Shown here in pieces: positions 16,509-23,737 of a DNA stretch of 50,503 nucleotides. How positions within the stretch are numbered: position 1 is the first letter of the stretch; each line of letters begins with the position of its first letter. Source of the DNA: Chitinivibrionales bacterium (GTDB lineage Bacteria; Fibrobacterota; Chitinivibrionia; Chitinivibrionales; FEN-1185); the NCBI GenBank assembly GCA_035516255.1, contig DATJAL010000036.1, forward strand, positions 1 through 50,503, given 5' to 3'. The notes below the pieces were generated by a model that saw nothing but the letters and a program-made list of their open reading frames with translations, ran no database searches and was not told where the DNA came from. The position numbers were made by a program, and so were the translations under genes.

Positions 16509-16871
16509 TTATTTTTTCCTGTCATATCGAGAAATATTATCATATCCGCCCGCGTTCACCACATTGGCAAATCCGTTTTTCTTGAGGACCTTTTCCGCCG
16601 TTGCCGCCCTGTTTCCGCTGTGGCAATACAGGATCACGGTTTTCAGTTTGTACGGTTCCAACTCCCCGATCCGGCCCGCGACCTGGTCATAAGGAATATT
16701 GAGTGCCGTGCTGAAGTGGCCGGCATCGTACTCCTGTTTTGTACGGACGTCGATCACGAGCAATTCGCCGGGAGGAAGTGAAAAGAGGTCTTCCATGGAT
16801 TCCCTTTTGTAAATGTTAAAAGCGATGACCGCAACCGCGATGATTATCGCGGCGATAATCAGGAGTTTCAT
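16509..16871 (-). CDS. Membrane-anchored single-domain rhodanese
   Basis: 120 residues. An N-terminal hydrophobic helix (residues about 3-19) anchors it to the inner membrane. The rhodanese domain includes LLVIDVRTKQEYDAGH and the active-site loop CHSGNR with Cys83, in the CxxGxR form typical of sulfurtransferases. It likely transfers or binds sulfur, or acts as a thiol sensor. It sits directly before the secreted gene (stop and start adjacent) and 212 bp downstream of cyclophilin. Confidence 0.85.
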   Translation of the reverse strand: MKLLIIAAIIIAVAVIAFNIYKRESMEDLFSLPPGELLVIDVRTKQEYDAGHFSTALNIPYDQVAGRIGELEPYKLKTVILYCHSGNRAATAEKVLKKNGFANVVNAGGYDNISRYDRKK

Positions 16872-16929
16872 ACTAGGTTTTTTCCACTGGATTTCATACG
16901 TTGTACAGGCAAAAACAGGATGATGTTTG

Positions 16930-17061
16930 CGCCAGGCCGGACTGAAGGGTGAGCCAGAGCGAATTGCCGGCCGACTCCTCGCCGAAGGCGACTAGGGCGG
17001 TCCGGCAACGAGGCGGACAGCCGAGCCCGGAAGGAGGGCCGGTGCCGACGGCAGGCGCCCA
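16930..17061 (-). repeat. GC-rich family repeat, copy C (GGCGCC-end subtype)
   Basis: Read on the minus strand it opens GGGCGCCTGCC and ends CGGCCTGGCGC. It shares GGCCCTCCTTCCGG with the copies at 7569 and 48249, and the CTCTGGCTCACCCT block with the copy at 5545. It lies in the cyclophilin-rhodanese gap and nearly touches the cyclophilin stop. Confidence 0.7.
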
Positions 17062-17083
17062 GCTCTTTATTGTAAACTTCCAG

Positions 17084-17587
17084 TTATCTCAGCTTCTTGT
17101 TCCACTGCTCCACTTCCTCCCGCTGCTCCTTTAACAATTCATCCGCATTACCGCTTATTTCTATCGTGTCAATGCGGTCGCCCTGGCGGATGGCGTTGAC
17201 CACGGCCATGTCCTGATCGCCCTTCACCTCGCCGAACACGGTGTGATGACCGTCGAGCCAGGGCGTGGGCACGTGCGTGATGAAGAACTGGCTGCCGTTG
17301 GTGTTGGGGCCGGAGTTGGCCATTGACAAAATGCCCGGTTTGCCGTGGCGCAGTTCCTTCACGAATTCGTCGCGGAACTTGTAGCCCGGCCCGCCCGTGC
17401 CGTTTCCTTTGGGGCACCCGCCCTGGATCATGAAGTCTGCGATCACGCGGTGGAACCTGAGGTTGTTGTAAAATCCCCGTTTGGCAAGGTTCACGAAATT
17501 GGCCGCAGTGAGCGGCGTTTTTTCGGCGAACAGCGTGAGGTTGATGGTGCCTTTTTCGGTTTTGATCGAGGCGGTGAGGTCGGACAT
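17084..17587 (-). CDS. Cyclophilin-type peptidyl-prolyl cis-trans isomerase
   Basis: 167 residues, no signal peptide, so cytoplasmic (PpiB-like). The cyclophilin core is intact: [27 protein letters not shown], then [16 protein letters not shown] and HHTVFGEV. The catalytic Arg is in FHRV, and the Gln and Phe positions are present in FMIQGG and SQFF. A Glu/Lys-rich tail adds about 15 residues. An AAAGGA ribosome site precedes the ATG. It is probably a single-gene unit, since the next gene on the strand lies 212 bp away beyond a repeat. Confidence 0.93.
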   Translation of the reverse strand: MSDLTASIKTEKGTINLTLFAEKTPLTAANFVNLAKRGFYNNLRFHRVIADFMIQGGCPKGNGTGGPGYKFRDEFVKELRHGKPGILSMANSGPNTNGSQFFITHVPTPWLDGHHTVFGEVKGDQDMAVVNAIRQGDRIDTIEISGNADELLKEQREEVEQWNKKLR

Positions 17588-17755
17588 GGTGGTGGTCCTT
17601 TGAAGATGGTGGAATACATTCAGGTTCGATGTATCAATATAATAGAAAATAACCGGCTACCGGAAAAGGGAAAATCCTTCAAAAACTTAAAATTGTCCTG
17701 AGGGATAGAATGATTTGGCAGGGTTTTCCCTCACAAGGTATTTTTCACTACGCAC

Positions 17756-18868
17756 ATGAAGAAACCCTATCAGACCGCGGTTGACAACATCGTGGAAACC
17801 CTGGAATGGTTTTTCACCAGGGCATTTTCAAAAATCCACGTTGATCTGAACGGATACAAGCCCGAAACGCTCAAGGATTCCATGGTCATGGCGGTGTCGT
17901 CGCACCGGAGCCAGACCGATTATTTTCTCTTCGGATGGGTGCTGTTCAACAACGGCGTCAAATACCTCCGCATTGCCGCGGGCGACAATCTGACCACCCT
18001 GCCGTTCATCGGAAAAAAATTCAAGTCTTTCGGCGCCTTTCCCGTGAAACGGGACATGGCCCTCAGGAAAAATTACGTGCGCCAGCTCTGCCTTGACGTT
18101 GTGGGAATGCTTGAGGACAACGAGCCGATTCTCGTGTTTCCCGAAGGCGGCAGGAGCTACGGCGGCGACATGATGGAGCCCAGGGGCGGCATTCTCTTGT
18201 CCGCGATCCTTGCCCAGGCGAGGAACCCCCAAAAAAAAGTGTATTTGCTTCCCGGCACCGTTTCCTATGAATACCTGCCCGAACTTCCCTATTTCGAGAT
18301 GCTGGGAAAGGGCAAGGAGATGCGGAAGAAATCGAACAATGTTTTCAGACGGCTCGCCGGCACCCTATATTACTTCGGCGCCGACATTCTCGCGTTCGGT
18401 AAATTTCTTTTGCGCACGCGGCTCGGCCTTTCGCAGGGCGAGGTGTACGTCGACATTGGCACGCCCCTTGCTGTCAATGAAATTGTGGATGTCAAGGCGA
18501 ATTTCAACGCAAAGGCGCGCGATGATTTTTCAGGCCACCAGGCGTCCATGCGGATTGTCTGCAACAAACTGTCTACGGTGTTCCGGTCGCTGTACCGGTT
18601 TTTGCCCGAGCATGTGGTGGCCGGCGTTCTCAAGAAAAACCCGGCAATCGCCAAACGGGCGGCTGCGGAACGGGTGCAGGAGATTGTGCTGCGTCTCAGG
18701 GAACAGAAACGCAACACCAAAACCCTTGACGCCCTCACCGAACACCAGATCGTCGCCATCGGCTTCAAGCAGCTGCGGCGCGTGAAAGCTGTTTCGATGC
18801 AGGGTGGCGCGCTCGCGATCCGGAAACAGTCAATCATCGATTATTACGCGTCGGCGCTCATGGAATAG
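17756..18868 (+). CDS. PlsB/PlsC-superfamily glycerolipid acyltransferase
   Basis: 370 residues. The acyltransferase motif I is HRSQTD (His50...Asp55), a HX4D form. Motif II/III is seen in FPVKRDMALRKNY, and FPEGGRSYGGDMMEPRGG matches motif III (FPEGxRS). The length and motif spacing fit a PlsB-like or DHAPAT-like enzyme, shorter than PlsB (about 800 aa). It would acylate sn-glycerol-3-phosphate or lysophosphatidate at the inner membrane. The next gene starts 10 bp downstream with a good ribosome site, so the two are likely co-transcribed. Confidence 0.85.
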   Translation: MKKPYQTAVDNIVETLEWFFTRAFSKIHVDLNGYKPETLKDSMVMAVSSHRSQTDYFLFGWVLFNNGVKYLRIAAGDNLTTLPFIGKKFKSFGAFPVKRDMALRKNYVRQLCLDVVGMLEDNEPILVFPEGGRSYGGDMMEPRGGILLSAILAQARNPQKKVYLLPGTVSYEYLPELPYFEMLGKGKEMRKKSNNVFRRLAGTLYYFGADILAFGKFLLRTRLGLSQGEVYVDIGTPLAVNEIVDVKANFNAKARDDFSGHQASMRIVCNKLSTVFRSLYRFLPEHVVAGVLKKNPAIAKRAAAERVQEIVLRLREQKRNTKTLDALTEHQIVAIGFKQLRRVKAVSMQGGALAIRKQSIIDYYASALME

Positions 18869-18878
18869 GAGGAAACAG

Positions 18879-20264
18879 ATGCCGTTCCAGGATTATGTCA
18901 AGGTCCCGGCGGTGGTCGATCTCAAGTCCACCGAGAAGATGGAGGCGATCAAGGAACTCGTGAAGGAGCTGTGCAAGGCGCTCAAGGTGGGTCGCCGGCA
19001 GAAGGCCTTTGTGGAAGACATCCTCAAGCGCGAGGAAGCGGCCTCCACGTTCATCGGCCAGGGGATCGCCATCCCGCACCTGCGCGCCGACATCAATGAC
19101 GATTTCGCCATCGCGGTCGGCAGAAGCGTCGCGGGCGTCAAGTACGACGCCGCGCGCGGCGCGCTCGCCTACGTCATCGTGCTGGTGATCACCAACGAGC
19201 ACGCCGACAACACCGGGCACATCCAACTGCTGTCGGAGGTGGCCTCCTTTTTCAAGGCCGACGCGGTGCGGGCCAAGCTGCTGTCGGCCCCCGCCGGCGT
19301 TGACTTTGCGGAACTTTTCTCGCCGGCCGCGGGCGTCACCGACGAGGAGAAGCCGCAGAAGGTGGTGAAGAAGGCGTCGGCGCCGGTGCTCAGCGCCGCC
19401 ATCGACCTGGCCAAGGACATCAAGGCGACGGCGATCATGGTGTTCGCCGACGCGGTGCGCGACAACGATTTCCTCGACGTGCTGAAGGGCAGGGGCAAGG
19501 TGATCGTGGTGACGAGCAACAAGTCGCGCTTCGACCCCGAGGACAAGCGGTTCGCCGCCTGCATCCAGGCGCCGTCGTTTCCGGCCTCGCGCACCGGCCA
19601 GGTGAAGATCGGCATGCTGCTGTCGCTGTCACGCAACCTGATTGACAACAACGACAAGGTCGTGTGCCTGTCGGGCAATTCAAAGACCGGCGTGTTCGAT
19701 ACGGTCGTGGCGCTCGACGTTTCGAGCGAGTACGAGTTTTTCTTCTCCAATTCGCCGGCGCTCCTGCCGCCCGACATCATGCCCGAGGTGCTCGAGCGCG
19801 TGCTCGGGCTCGCGGCGGAGATCGCGGTGGAGGGGCGCGAGGGCAAACCCATGGGAACGATCTTTGTGCTCGGCGACACCAACACCGTGAACAAATACGT
19901 GACGCAGCTCATCATCAATCCGTTCCGCGGCTACAGCGAGGCCGAGCGCAACATCATCGATCCGGCGCTCGCCGAAACCATTAAGGAGTTCGCGGCCATC
20001 GACGGCGCATTCATCATCACGGGCGACGGCATCGTGCTCTCGGGTGGAAGTTATTTAAGACCCCAAGCCGAGGTTGAATTGCTGCCGAGCGGGTTCGGTT
20101 CACGCCATGCGGCTGCGGCGGGAATTACGGCGTGCACGAAAGCGCTGTCGATAACGGTTTCGGAGTCGACCGGCCAGGTGACACTATTTAAAAATGGCGC
20201 GATCGTCTTGACGATCTCAAAGCCGGTTGACAGAGAGAAAAGTACGATACAGAAATATTTGTAA
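18879..20264 (+). CDS. PTS EIIA - pyruvate-kinase-C-like - diadenylate cyclase (DacZ-like) fusion
   Basis: 461 residues from the ATG at 18879, which follows TAGGAGG. Residues about 1-150 are a fructose/nitrogen-type EIIA domain with the phosphate-accepting His67 in GIAIPHLRAD. Residues about 165-320 resemble the pyruvate-kinase C-terminal-like domain found before DAC in DacZ proteins (LSAAIDLAKDIKATAIMVFAD). Residues about 322-447 are a DAC domain (GKPMGTIFVLGD; DGA at 375-377; GSRHAAAAGIT; ITVSESTGQV). The canonical RHR is RHA here (409-411). The DAC domain makes c-di-AMP from two ATP, so the protein may couple the phosphorelay to c-di-AMP. It is located between the acyltransferase and pgi. 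Confidence 0.85.
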   Translation: MPFQDYVKVPAVVDLKSTEKMEAIKELVKELCKALKVGRRQKAFVEDILKREEAASTFIGQGIAIPHLRADINDDFAIAVGRSVAGVKYDAARGALAYVIVLVITNEHADNTGHIQLLSEVASFFKADAVRAKLLSAPAGVDFAELFSPAAGVTDEEKPQKVVKKASAPVLSAAIDLAKDIKATAIMVFADAVRDNDFLDVLKGRGKVIVVTSNKSRFDPEDKRFAACIQAPSFPASRTGQVKIGMLLSLSRNLIDNNDKVVCLSGNSKTGVFDTVVALDVSSEYEFFFSNSPALLPPDIMPEVLERVLGLAAEIAVEGREGKPMGTIFVLGDTNTVNKYVTQLIINPFRGYSEAERNIIDPALAETIKEFAAIDGAFIITGDGIVLSGGSYLRPQAEVELLPSGFGSRHAAAAGITACTKALSITVSESTGQVTLFKNGAIVLTISKPVDREKSTIQKYL

Positions 20265-20269
20265 GACAA

Positions 20270-20491
20270 GAGTCGGGGGAGAGGTATACCCCTTCGGGTA
20301 CTTCCAAGGGTCGTCTCCCCAGGCCTCGGCCTCCTCGCCCCTGGCGGGGCCGCGGGGTCCTCGGAAGCGCTTTCCGCCCTTCCCAGTTGGGCGGGCGCTT
20401 TCCTCTCCTGGATGCGGCCGGGTACCGACAGTTACAAGATTCACCCCTTCAGTTGGGCGCACCCGCGAACGGCGGTTGGAAGGGAACGCCC
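20270..20491 (-). repeat. GC-rich family repeat, copy D
   Basis: Read on the minus strand it opens GGGCGTTCCCTTCC, followed by CGTTCGCGGGTGCGCCCA. The far end carries CCCTTGGAAGTACCCGAAGG and GGTATACC. The same two ends in the same order are found at 38113-38287, also on the minus strand (CGCTCGCGGGTGCGCCC...GGAAGTACCCGAAGGGGTATA when read on the plus). It fills the 267-bp gap between the EIIA-DAC gene and pgi. Confidence 0.8.
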
Positions 20492-20531
20492 GGATTTACA
20501 AACAATTAAAAAAGAGGAGAATCACCGAATT

Positions 20532-21875
20532 ATGCAGAGAATATTCTACGACGACCGATGCCTCGGCGAATGGATCAAAGAAAATGAATGGAAGGCCTAT
20601 AATGAATCCTTTATGGCCGCCCAGGAAATGCTGGAAAAGAAAACCGGGGCCGGGAGCGATTTTCTCGGTTGGCTTGATCTGCCGTCGGCCATCGGCAAGG
20701 ATGAAGTGAAGAAGGTAAGCGACATTGCCGCAGCGCTGCGTCCGGAAACCGACGTGCTCGTCTGCATCGGCATCGGGGGGTCGTACCTCGGCGCGAAGGC
20801 GGCGATCGAGTTCGTGTCGCCGTCGTTCGAGGACCTGCGCAAGCCGCGCGTGATTTTCGCCGGCCACCAGATCAATTCCGATTTCATCACTGACCTGCTC
20901 GAGCTTGTCAAGGACAAGAGCGTTGCGGTGAACGTGATCTCCAAGAGCGGCACCACCACCGAGCCGGGCATCGCTTTCCGTATCGTAAAGCAGTGGATGG
21001 AGAAGCGCTACGGCAAAAAGGACGCGGCGAAACGGATCGTCGCCACCACCGATGCCGCAAAGGGCGCCCTGCGCAAGCTCGCCGATGAGGAACAATATGA
21101 AACGTTCGTTATTCCCTCGGACGTGGGCGGCAGGTTCTCGGTGCTCACGCCCGTGGGACTTTTCCCCTGCGCGATGGCAGGCCTTGACATAAGCAAAATG
21201 CTCGCGGGCGCAAAAGAGGCAATGGGATTCTGCAGTGAAAAATCGCTTGCGAAAAACATCGCCGGCCGCTACGCCGCCGCCCGGAACATTCTTTTCCGCC
21301 GCGGCAAGACCACCGAGGTCATGGCGCTTTTCGCGCCGCAGCTGCATTACCTGGGCGACTGGTTCAAGCAGCTTGCCGGCGAAAGCGAGGGAAAGAACCT
21401 TACCGGCATTTTCCCCTCGTCCGTGGATTACACCACCGACCTGCACTCGCTGGGGCAGTGGATGCAGGAAGGCGTGCGCAACGTGTTTGAGACCTTCGTG
21501 GTGCTCAAGAAGACCGCATCGTCGATGAAGCTGCCGAAACTTTCCGACGACAGCGACGAGCTCAATTACCTTGCGGGAAAAAGCTTCGAGGACGTGAACG
21601 CCGAGGCGTACCGCGGCACCCTCCTTGCGCACCTTGACGGCGGCGTGCCGTGCGCCACCATCACGCTTGCGGACAGGGGCGAGGAGACGCTGGGCCAGAC
21701 GTTCTACTTTTTCGAGAAGGCCATCGCGCTCTCGGGCTACCTGCTGCGCGTGAACCCGTTCGACCAGCCCGGCGTCGAGGCCTACAAGAAGAACATGTTT
21801 GCGCTTTTGTCAAAGCCGGGCAACGAAAAGCAGGGCGGTGAATTGAAGCAGAGGCTTGCGAAATTAGGTTTATGA
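20532..21875 (+). CDS. pgi: Glucose-6-phosphate isomerase
   Basis: 447 residues from the ATG at 20532, with AGAGGAG upstream. The phosphate-binding signature VISKSGTTTEPGIAF and the block VCIGIGGSYLGAKAAIEF are typical, as are the GRFSVLTPVGLFPCAMAGLD and HSLGQWMQEG segments. The length matches the short (about 450 aa) bacterial type rather than the ~550 aa E. coli form. It interconverts glucose-6-P and fructose-6-P in glycolysis. The fusion gene upstream has an EIIA domain, so both genes relate to sugar-phosphate flux, but the repeat between them argues against one tight operon. Confidence 0.97.
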   Translation: MQRIFYDDRCLGEWIKENEWKAYNESFMAAQEMLEKKTGAGSDFLGWLDLPSAIGKDEVKKVSDIAAALRPETDVLVCIGIGGSYLGAKAAIEFVSPSFEDLRKPRVIFAGHQINSDFITDLLELVKDKSVAVNVISKSGTTTEPGIAFRIVKQWMEKRYGKKDAAKRIVATTDAAKGALRKLADEEQYETFVIPSDVGGRFSVLTPVGLFPCAMAGLDISKMLAGAKEAMGFCSEKSLAKNIAGRYAAARNILFRRGKTTEVMALFAPQLHYLGDWFKQLAGESEGKNLTGIFPSSVDYTTDLHSLGQWMQEGVRNVFETFVVLKKTASSMKLPKLSDDSDELNYLAGKSFEDVNAEAYRGTLLAHLDGGVPCATITLADRGEETLGQTFYFFEKAIALSGYLLRVNPFDQPGVEAYKKNMFALLSKPGNEKQGGELKQRLAKLGL

Positions 21876-21882
21876 TAAAATT

Positions 21883-21952
21883 CACCGCAGGGAGCACAGG
21901 GAAAAAAATGGGTTGTATAGATTCATTGTGTCCTCTGTGTCTCCGTGGTGAG
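21883..21952. repeat. CACCGCAGAG-type inverted repeat, copy 2
   Basis: TTCACCGCAGGGAGCACAGG at the left and GTGTCCTCTGTGTCTCCGTGGTGA at the right (last bases at 21929-21952) are imperfect inverted complements around a short AT-rich centre. It fills the pgi-yjbQ gap and ends 18 bp before the yjbQ ATG. Confidence 0.75.
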
Positions 21953-21969
21953 TCATTCTTGAGGAAATC

Positions 21970-22386
21970 ATGAAATCATACAGGGAAACCCTTGAGTTTA
22001 GCACTCACACCCGGCGCGAATACATCAACATCACGCCGCAGGTGGAGGCCGCGCTCCAAAAGAGCGGCGTCCGCGAAGGACTCTGCCTTGTCAATGCCAT
22101 GCACATCACGGCGAGCGTGTACATCAACGACGACGAGCCCGGGCTCCTCAAGGACTACGATGACTGGCTCGAAAAACTCGCCCCGCACGAACCCGTGAGC
22201 AGGTACCGCCACAACGGCGCTGAAGACAACGGCGACGCGCACCTCAAGCGCCAGGTCATGGGACGCGAGGTGGTGGTGGCGGTCACGGCCGGCAAACTTG
22301 ATTTCGGGCCGTGGGAGCAGATTTTTTACGGGGAATTTGACGGAAGAAGAAAAAAGAGGGTTCTGATTAAAATAATAGGGGAGTGA
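21970..22386 (+). CDS. yjbQ: YjbQ/UPF0047-family protein (thiamine-phosphate-synthase-like)
   Basis: 138 residues, the standard length of the family. The conserved pieces are [46 protein letters not shown] and [24 protein letters not shown], and the His/Asn/Asp pattern matches the metal site of the E. coli YjbQ class. Some members have weak thiamine-phosphate synthase activity; the main role is unclear. A GAGGA ribosome site lies 8 bp before the ATG. It is flanked on both sides by inverted repeats of one family (21883-21952 and 22418-22532). Confidence 0.93.
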   Translation: MKSYRETLEFSTHTRREYINITPQVEAALQKSGVREGLCLVNAMHITASVYINDDEPGLLKDYDDWLEKLAPHEPVSRYRHNGAEDNGDAHLKRQVMGREVVVAVTAGKLDFGPWEQIFYGEFDGRRKKRVLIKIIGE

Positions 22387-22417
22387 TTTTGTCTCTTGGA
22401 TTTTTCATAAAAAAACA

Positions 22418-22532
22418 TCACCGCAGAGACGCCGAGTACGCAAAGAAAAAAATAGAGAGAGTTTAATGATGTCGTGTTTTCGGTTTCATTCTGACTTTGG
22501 CTTTCTCTGCGCTCTCTGCGCCTCTGCGGTGA
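22418..22532. repeat. CACCGCAGAG-type inverted repeat, copy 3 (best preserved)
   Basis: TCACCGCAGAGACGCCGAG (left, 22418-22446) and its imperfect complement CTCTGCGCCTCTGCGGTGA (right, 22504-22532) flank an AT-rich interior of about 57 nt. It lies in the yjbQ - LOG-like gap. Confidence 0.8.
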
Positions 22533-22566
22533 ATTCTTGAATCAAGTTAAAGCAAAGGACTTCTGA

Positions 22567-23058
22567 ATGGCAAAAGTAAACCCGGCAATCGGCGTGATAG
22601 GCGGATCTGAAGCTTCCGAAGAAACGCTCAAGATTGCCTATGAAGTAGGCAGGTACATCGCCAACAACAACGCGGTACTCGTGTGCGGCGGGCTCGGCGG
22701 CGTCATGGAAGCGGCGAGCAGGGGAGCGTCCGAAAACGGCGGCGTTGTGGTGGGCATCATTCCGGGAGCGGATAAGAGCGCGGCAAATCCGTATGTGCAG
22801 ATCGTGATTCCCACGGGCATGGGCGTTGCGCGCAACGCGCTCGTGGTGCACGCGTCCGACGTGCTCGTCGCGTTTCCGGGGAAGTTCGGCACGCTCAGCG
22901 AAATAGGTCTGGCGCTCGATCTCGGCAAGCCGGTGATCTACCTGCCCGGTGCGTGGAACTTGCAGAAAATAGAACCGGTCGACGCGGCGCTTTACAAAGA
23001 GGCGTTCGACGCGCACGGAGCAGTGGGGCTGGCAATGGACGCCTTGCGGAAGAAGTGA
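22567..23058 (+). CDS. TIGR00725/LOG-like Rossmann-fold protein
   Basis: 163 residues. The PGGxGTxxE-type motif appears as PGKFGTLSEIGLALD, with GGLGGVMEAASRGA before it and VVVHASDVLVAF between. This places it in the lysine decarboxylase/LOG superfamily (TIGR00725), whose relatives bind nucleoside monophosphates and cleave the N-glycosidic bond. Here the usual Thr/Glu active site GGGxGTxxE is changed to PGKFGTLSE. AAAGGA lies 9 bp before the ATG. It is close to yjbQ, but a repeat separates them. Confidence 0.8.
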   Translation: MAKVNPAIGVIGGSEASEETLKIAYEVGRYIANNNAVLVCGGLGGVMEAASRGASENGGVVVGIIPGADKSAANPYVQIVIPTGMGVARNALVVHASDVLVAFPGKFGTLSEIGLALDLGKPVIYLPGAWNLQKIEPVDAALYKEAFDAHGAVGLAMDALRKK

Positions 23059-23079
23059 CCCGCAGCGACGGGAAATATC

Positions 23080-23547
23080 GTGACCGCCATCAAATCTTTT
23101 TTATTTCTCATTTTCGCGGCAGGTCTCGGCGCGGGCTACGTTCCCTTTGCCCTTCTTCCGAAAAGTCCGCAAATCGAAACGGGCATTTTTGCCTTTCTGG
23201 CATTTCCCCTTTGGATCATCGGCGCGGTGACCGTCCTGTGGTGCTTCTGGGAATTCACGTTCAAGGGCCGTGGCACGCCCGCGCCGGTCGACCCGCCGAA
23301 AAAACTTGTCGTCACCGGCGTTTATCGCCAGGTTCGCAATCCTATTTACCTTGGCGTGTTGACCATTTTCATTGGTTACTTCTTTTGGTTCAAATCGATA
23401 TGGCTTCTCGGATACGCTGCCGCGGCATTTGTGGCGTTTCATCTTTTTATCACGCTCTATAAGGAACCGAAGTTGAAGAAGAAGTTCGGTGAGGCTTACG
23501 AGAAGTATTGCAAATCAGTTCCCCGGTGGATTCCGAAAATGAGATGA
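23080..23547 (+). CDS. Isoprenylcysteine/phospholipid methyltransferase-like membrane protein
   Basis: 155 residues from a GTG start. Three to four hydrophobic segments and the conserved C-terminal block RQVRNPIYLGVLTIFIG ... FHLFITLYKEPKLKKKFGEAYEKYCKSVPRWIP (quoted in parts) match the ICMT/PEMT family fold. Such proteins methylate lipids or small thiols or amines at the membrane; the substrate is not known. The start codon is 21 bp after the LOG-like stop, so both may be co-transcribed. Confidence 0.8.
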   Translation: MTAIKSFLFLIFAAGLGAGYVPFALLPKSPQIETGIFAFLAFPLWIIGAVTVLWCFWEFTFKGRGTPAPVDPPKKLVVTGVYRQVRNPIYLGVLTIFIGYFFWFKSIWLLGYAAAAFVAFHLFITLYKEPKLKKKFGEAYEKYCKSVPRWIPKMR

Positions 23548-23737
23548 TCAGGCGCTTCCTCGCAATTCATCCGGCTTGAATTTCCGGATGAACTCGCTTA
23601 TTTTTCCTGTTGGAAGGGTAAGAATTTTCCGCAGAGATTTCCGAGAAAATGATGAAGAAAATCCATTGATATGCAGATGTCAGTCTTTTCATTGATAATA
23701 GATTGTTAAACCTTCTCAACCTGTCAACAAGAAGCTT

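Noticed and set aside
20227-20709. A plus-strand frame across the EIIA-DAC end and the repeat
   Set aside because: It reads through the GC-rich repeat, and pgi and the fusion gene fully explain both ends.
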